8,566 bases of DNA from Candidatus Aminicenantota bacterium (GTDB lineage Bacteria; Acidobacteriota; Aminicenantia; UBA2199). Where the stretch lies: positions 1-8,566 of the forward strand of contig DAOWKX010000259.1 of NCBI GenBank assembly GCA_030639705.1, in the 5' to 3' direction. Position numbers and translations under genes: made by a program. Under the pieces are notes generated by a model. It made no database searches. It saw nothing but the letters and a program-made list of their open reading frames with translations, and was not told where the DNA came from. Shown here in pieces: positions 6,004 through 8,566 of this stretch (within the stretch, counting starts at the first letter, position 1; each line of letters opens with the position of its first letter).

Positions 6004-7089
6004 GTAAAGAAGACCAAAAAGGAATCGAAGAACGGTCCGCAATTTTCTAAAAGCAAATTCGAGAGCGTGGGCATGAAGGTTCCTGAAAAGAAGATAACAA
6101 TGCAAGAACTGACCTCCAGATTGAAACATAAACTTCCCTTTGATATGGAAAAACTCACAGGAATACATGAAGTGCATAAGTGTTCCAAAGGGGAGGATTC
6201 CTACTTTTTGGCTGTTGAGGCGGCCAAGGAATGTTTAAGGTATTCAAAACATAAAGCCAAGGACATTGAGATGATCATCGTCTGTTCGATATCAAAATAC
6301 AAGGGTGGAATGACGCACATTTATGAACCGCCGTTCTCCATCCTGATCAAACAGGAACTCGGAGCAAATAAGGCCCTGACATTTGACATCTCCAACGCTT
6401 GTGCGGGTATGCTTACAGGCGTGTATCTGATGGATAATTACATCAAGAACGGGATCATCAAAAAGGGAATGGTGATATCTGGAGAATATATCACTACGAT
6501 AGCGGATAACGCTGTGGAAAATGTCAAAAGCATTGCCTCAATGGAACTGGCCTCTCTTACTGTGGGAGACGCTGGCGCTGCTGTTATTCTTGAAAGGGCT
6601 GAGCCTGGTGAAGAAGGACTTATGGCCTCCAATTTCACTACACTGGCAAAATATAGCGATCTTTGTATAGGTAAACCTGATAGGAAACGACCTGGCGCGA
6701 TCATGAAGGCGAGGGCGAGAAAGATCCACAGGATTGCGATATCTGATTCCCCACCGCTATTAAAACGGGCACTGGACCTTTCGGGTCTAACATTCAATGA
6801 GATCGATAGGATCATACCTCATCAAACCTCCGAACGCTCAATAATGTCTGGAATAAAACATATGGGACGATTGTTTGGAGTAACGCCCAAGAATGTAGTG
6901 ATTAATCTTCACGATTTTGGAAACACTGCATCCACAACTCATTTTGTAGCACTCTACAAATACCTACAAGAAGGGAAACTGGAGAAAGGCGAGCGTATTA
7001 TGCTAATATGTTATGCATCCGGCCTAGTGGTTGGTGTAGTGATCTTTACTATGGATGATATGGTGAAAAAGTATGGCTCCAGTAATTAG
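6001..7089 (+). CDS. Ketoacyl-ACP synthase III-like condensing enzyme, catalytic subunit
   Basis: This 362-residue protein is a FabH-type thiolase-fold enzyme. The full triad is present: Cys134 in FDISNACAG (acyl-binding nucleophile), His274 in IDRIIPHQTSER and Asn308 in HDFGNTASTT. Residues 187-199 (TVGDAGAAVILER) form the glycine-rich strand of the first half, and 330-350 the last core strand region. Such enzymes condense an acyl-CoA or acyl-ACP with malonyl-ACP/CoA or a similar nucleophile. Length is slightly above FabH (about 320) because of a basic N-terminal extension of about 17 residues and a basic insert at 224-246. The next gene overlaps its end by 17 bp and encodes a non-catalytic relative, so the two probably form one complex. 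No acyl carrier protein, ligase or other fatty-acid gene lies in the window, which argues against housekeeping FabH. The product is unknown. Confidence 0.85.
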   Translation: MVKKTKKESKNGPQFSKSKFESVGMKVPEKKITMQELTSRLKHKLPFDMEKLTGIHEVHKCSKGEDSYFLAVEAAKECLRYSKHKAKDIEMIIVCSISKYKGGMTHIYEPPFSILIKQELGANKALTFDISNACAGMLTGVYLMDNYIKNGIIKKGMVISGEYITTIADNAVENVKSIASMELASLTVGDAGAAVILERAEPGEEGLMASNFTTLAKYSDLCIGKPDRKRPGAIMKARARKIHRIAISDSPPLLKRALDLSGLTFNEIDRIIPHQTSERSIMSGIKHMGRLFGVTPKNVVINLHDFGNTASTTHFVALYKYLQEGKLEKGERIMLICYASGLVVGVVIFTMDDMVKKYGSSN

Positions 7090-7963
7090 GTCTACCGGAT
7101 TTACAATGCCAAGGCTGATGAAAATAGGCTCCATTGTATTGGAGGTCAAGGCTGCCAAGGACTGTATTCGAAAGGGTATGATCGACCCAGCAGAATTAGG
7201 GCTATTGATTAACACCGGGATCTATCGCGATGAGCATATCGGAGAACCCGCGATCGCTGCATTCCTACAAAGAAGGATAGGCGCAAATCCATTGTTCAAC
7301 GAAAACGGGACTACCTTTGCCTTTGACCTGAACAATGGTGGAGCAGGTGTGGTCACTGCACTAGGTGTTCTATCAGGATTTATCAATACTGAAACCGCGG
7401 AAAAAGGCATTATAATCTCAGGAGATGCAAACCCAACACCGGGATTTACAGTTGGATTCGAATTCATGCCTTCTGCCGGAGCGATAATACTTGAGAAAGG
7501 ACCGGAAGGCCAGGGTTTCATCGCTTTCGATGAGTTCACATATCCAGAGTATAAGGATTCCTTTTCTTCAATTGTGGAGTGGACCAATCTCGGAGCTGGA
7601 GGAAAGAAAAGACATATTCTTCAAATCAAGAAAAAGAGGACCTATCTGAAGGAATGCCTGGAGTGTTCCCAGGATGGACTGAAGAAATTCCTGAAGAACA
7701 ATCATCTCAAATTGGATGATATTGACCTTTTCATTACATCTCAGAGTCCCACGACCTTCCCATCCAAACTTTCCGAGAATTTGAACATCAATGATCGTTT
7801 GATCGATGTTACTCCCAAAACTGGAAACCTTCACACATCCGGACCAATTGCTGCATTGGACCAAGCATTCTGGTCAAATGATTTCAAAGAAATGAAGAAC
7901 ATTCTTATCTTGGCAGTTGGCAGTGGGATCACGGTGGGTTGCGCCCTATACCGAAATCCCTGA
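7073..7963 (+). CDS. Ketoacyl synthase III-like protein lacking catalytic Cys and His (probable partner subunit)
   Basis: This 296-residue protein aligns by eye with the upstream enzyme but lacks its active site. The nucleophile segment reads FAFDLNNGGAG, with Gly90 where the upstream enzyme has Cys134. The His segment reads IDLFITSQSP, with Ser223 replacing His274. Asn is kept as Asn252 in KTGNLHTSG. The N-terminus is short: the long loop and helix between the first strand and the SIVLEVKAAKDCI helix are missing, explaining most of the size difference. The rest of the fold (MPSAGAIILE strand, C-terminal NILILAVGSGITVGCALY) is intact with no frameshift, so it looks like a preserved inactive subunit and not a decaying copy. 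In the known PqsB/PqsC pair the inactive subunit is likewise the shorter. The ATG at 7073 overlaps the upstream gene by 17 bp and lacks a strong ribosome site, consistent with translational coupling. Confidence 0.8.
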   Translation: MAPVIRSTGFTMPRLMKIGSIVLEVKAAKDCIRKGMIDPAELGLLINTGIYRDEHIGEPAIAAFLQRRIGANPLFNENGTTFAFDLNNGGAGVVTALGVLSGFINTETAEKGIIISGDANPTPGFTVGFEFMPSAGAIILEKGPEGQGFIAFDEFTYPEYKDSFSSIVEWTNLGAGGKKRHILQIKKKRTYLKECLECSQDGLKKFLKNNHLKLDDIDLFITSQSPTTFPSKLSENLNINDRLIDVTPKTGNLHTSGPIAALDQAFWSNDFKEMKNILILAVGSGITVGCALYRNP

Positions 7964-8155
7964 TGTTTTAATTGCAGGGGAAACATGTGATATACCCTTT
8001 ACAATCACTTCATCGGAAAGCTACACCCAACCTAGTTTTTTTCTGGGACACTTTATTAGCCTTGCTTTTTTAGGGCATGCGTGCCAAAGTATACAAAAGA
8101 AGAGAACCGGAAAAGAGTTATTTTTACAAAAAGAGAAAGAAATTTCCTATGATGT

Positions 8156-8217
8156 AATTAGGTGGTAAATTTTGGAATTATGTTGGTCTTGACATTTCAT
8201 TTTTTATTATGGAAAAT
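8156..8217 (+). promoter_or_regulatory. Promoter of the last gene with shared upstream element
   Basis: A perfect TTGACA (8189-8194) is followed by 17 bp and GAAAAT (8212-8217, 4 of 6), giving a start near 8224 and a leader of about 137 nt. AATTAGGTG at 8156-8164 begins 33 bp before TTGACA, the same distance as at 5725-5758. Confidence 0.45.
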
Positions 8218-8268
8218 AGTATTTTGAGAAAGGGGAAATCAAAACAAATTCGGTTGTAAAAAATTTTG

Positions 8269-8296
8269 AAAAAATGGAGACGCACCCATTTTTTTT
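8269..8296 (+). terminator. A/T-rich terminator-like hairpin
   Basis: AAAAAATGG (8269-8277) pairs perfectly with CCATTTTTT (8286-8294) around an 8-nt loop, and the T run continues to 8296. With only two G-C pairs the stem is weak. It could end transcripts from the ketosynthase unit or, as it lies in the leader of the next gene, act as an attenuator. Its symmetry would let it work in both directions. Confidence 0.4.
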
Positions 8297-8360
8297 AAAT
8301 CATAAAATTACAGGAGAACGCAAAGAACCTTTTTTTTATTTAAATTTAAGAGAGGGAAAA

Positions 8361-8566
8361 ATGAACAAATTGGCCATGAAATTGATCATCAGGGGAAACG
8401 ATTTAGCTACTCAACCTTTTAAAAAAATTGAATTCTCTAATGATGATGAATCCGATACTTTATTAAATGATCTCCAGGGATATCCGCATGCCTTTGTCAT
8501 CGGATGTTTAATGGATCGGCAGTTAAAAACTCATAAAGCGTGGATGATTCCGTATCAAATAAAAAA
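8361..8566 (+). CDS. N-terminus of a probable HhH-GPD (endonuclease III-like) DNA glycosylase-type protein, cut by window end
   Basis: The frame opens with ATG at 8361 after an AGAGAGGG ribosome site (8350-8357) and stays open to the window end, giving 68 residues. The stretch YPHAFVIGCLMDRQLK (41-56) followed by KAWMIPY is, as far as I recall, the N-terminal signature of a family of HhH-GPD base-excision proteins, often named after an iron-sulfur cluster loop found near their C-terminus. The preceding NDDESDTLLNDL also fits. Members resemble endonuclease III, which removes damaged bases from DNA. The catalytic Lys/Asp and cysteine cluster would lie beyond the window, so activity cannot be judged. 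The gene has its own promoter candidate and a leader of about 137 nt. The reading frame is secure; the family call is from memory of the motif. Confidence 0.65.
   Translation, partial: MNKLAMKLIIRGNDLATQPFKKIEFSNDDESDTLLNDLQGYPHAFVIGCLMDRQLKTHKAWMIPYQIK

Larger units (their letters stand above)
7964..8360. other. Intergenic region after the ketosynthase pair
   Basis: These 397 bp contain no gene I can support. A frame of 83 codons (7917-8168) runs through it, but it begins inside the ketosynthase gene in another frame, has no ribosome site and no recognisable pattern. The region holds the AATTAGGTG element (8156-8164), a promoter (8189-8217) and an A/T hairpin (8269-8296). No strong GC-rich terminator follows the ketosynthase stop. 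Confidence 0.6.

Noticed and set aside
6001..7963. The two ketosynthase-like genes as a frameshifted single gene or a decayed duplicate
   Set aside because: Each contains both halves of the thiolase fold in full and neither has an internal stop; the second only lacks active-site residues and the N-terminal loop.
5807..8151. Shared 11-mer AATTTCCTATG at 5807-5817 and 8141-8151, as a dispersed repeat
   Set aside because: The match does not extend beyond about 15 bp with one mismatch, and the positions relative to genes and promoters differ; chance is likely in AT-rich DNA.
7917..8168. Plus-strand frame of 83 codons after the ketosynthase pair
   Set aside because: It begins inside the ketosynthase gene in another frame, lacks a ribosome site and shows no family pattern.

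Overview
The window looks like a chromosomal segment of a Gram-negative (diderm) bacterium. The first gene encodes the C-terminal end of an outer-membrane beta-barrel that finishes in phenylalanine, the usual signature of such proteins. Several genes have clear AGGAGG-type ribosome sites and sigma-70-like TTGACA/TATAAT promoters, which argues against a typical member of the Bacteroidetes, even though DUF5916-type barrels are common in the wider FCB group. A lineage near that group is my best guess, but it is not secure. I see no tRNA, rRNA, CRISPR array, transposase or phage gene.

Layout. 1-782 (+): 3' part of a DUF5916-like outer-membrane protein. 783-1042: a gap with helically phased 7-bp repeats and a good promoter. 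1043-2512 (+): a nitronate monooxygenase/FabK-like flavoprotein with a coiled-coil tail. 2610-2810 (-): a cold-shock protein with a near-perfect promoter and a leader of about 105 nt. 3069-3173 (-): a 34-residue lysine-rich protein with its own promoter and ribosome site. 3338-3955 (+): a SAM-dependent methyltransferase. 3967-5439 (-): a DEAD-box RNA helicase, convergent with the methyltransferase and read from an extended -10 promoter about 100 nt upstream. 5440-5795: AT-rich regulatory space. 5796-5924 (+): a possible 42-residue protein. 6001-7089 and 7073-7963 (+): two overlapping ketoacyl synthase III-like genes. 7964-8360: a mostly empty gap with a promoter and a hairpin. 8361 to the window end (+): the start of a probable HhH-GPD DNA glycosylase-type protein.

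Two themes stand out. The minus-strand genes (cold-shock protein, lysine-rich mini-protein, DEAD-box helicase) suggest an RNA-remodelling or cold-response neighbourhood, each gene with its own promoter. The plus-strand pair at 6001-7963 is the most unusual system. The first synthase keeps the full Cys-His-Asn triad. The second is shorter and has lost both the Cys and the His. This resembles heterodimeric condensing enzymes of the PqsB/PqsC kind, but with no visible partner genes. The promoter ahead of this unit shares an AATTAGGTG element with the promoter of the last gene, at exactly the same distance from a TTGACA box, so the two may be controlled together.
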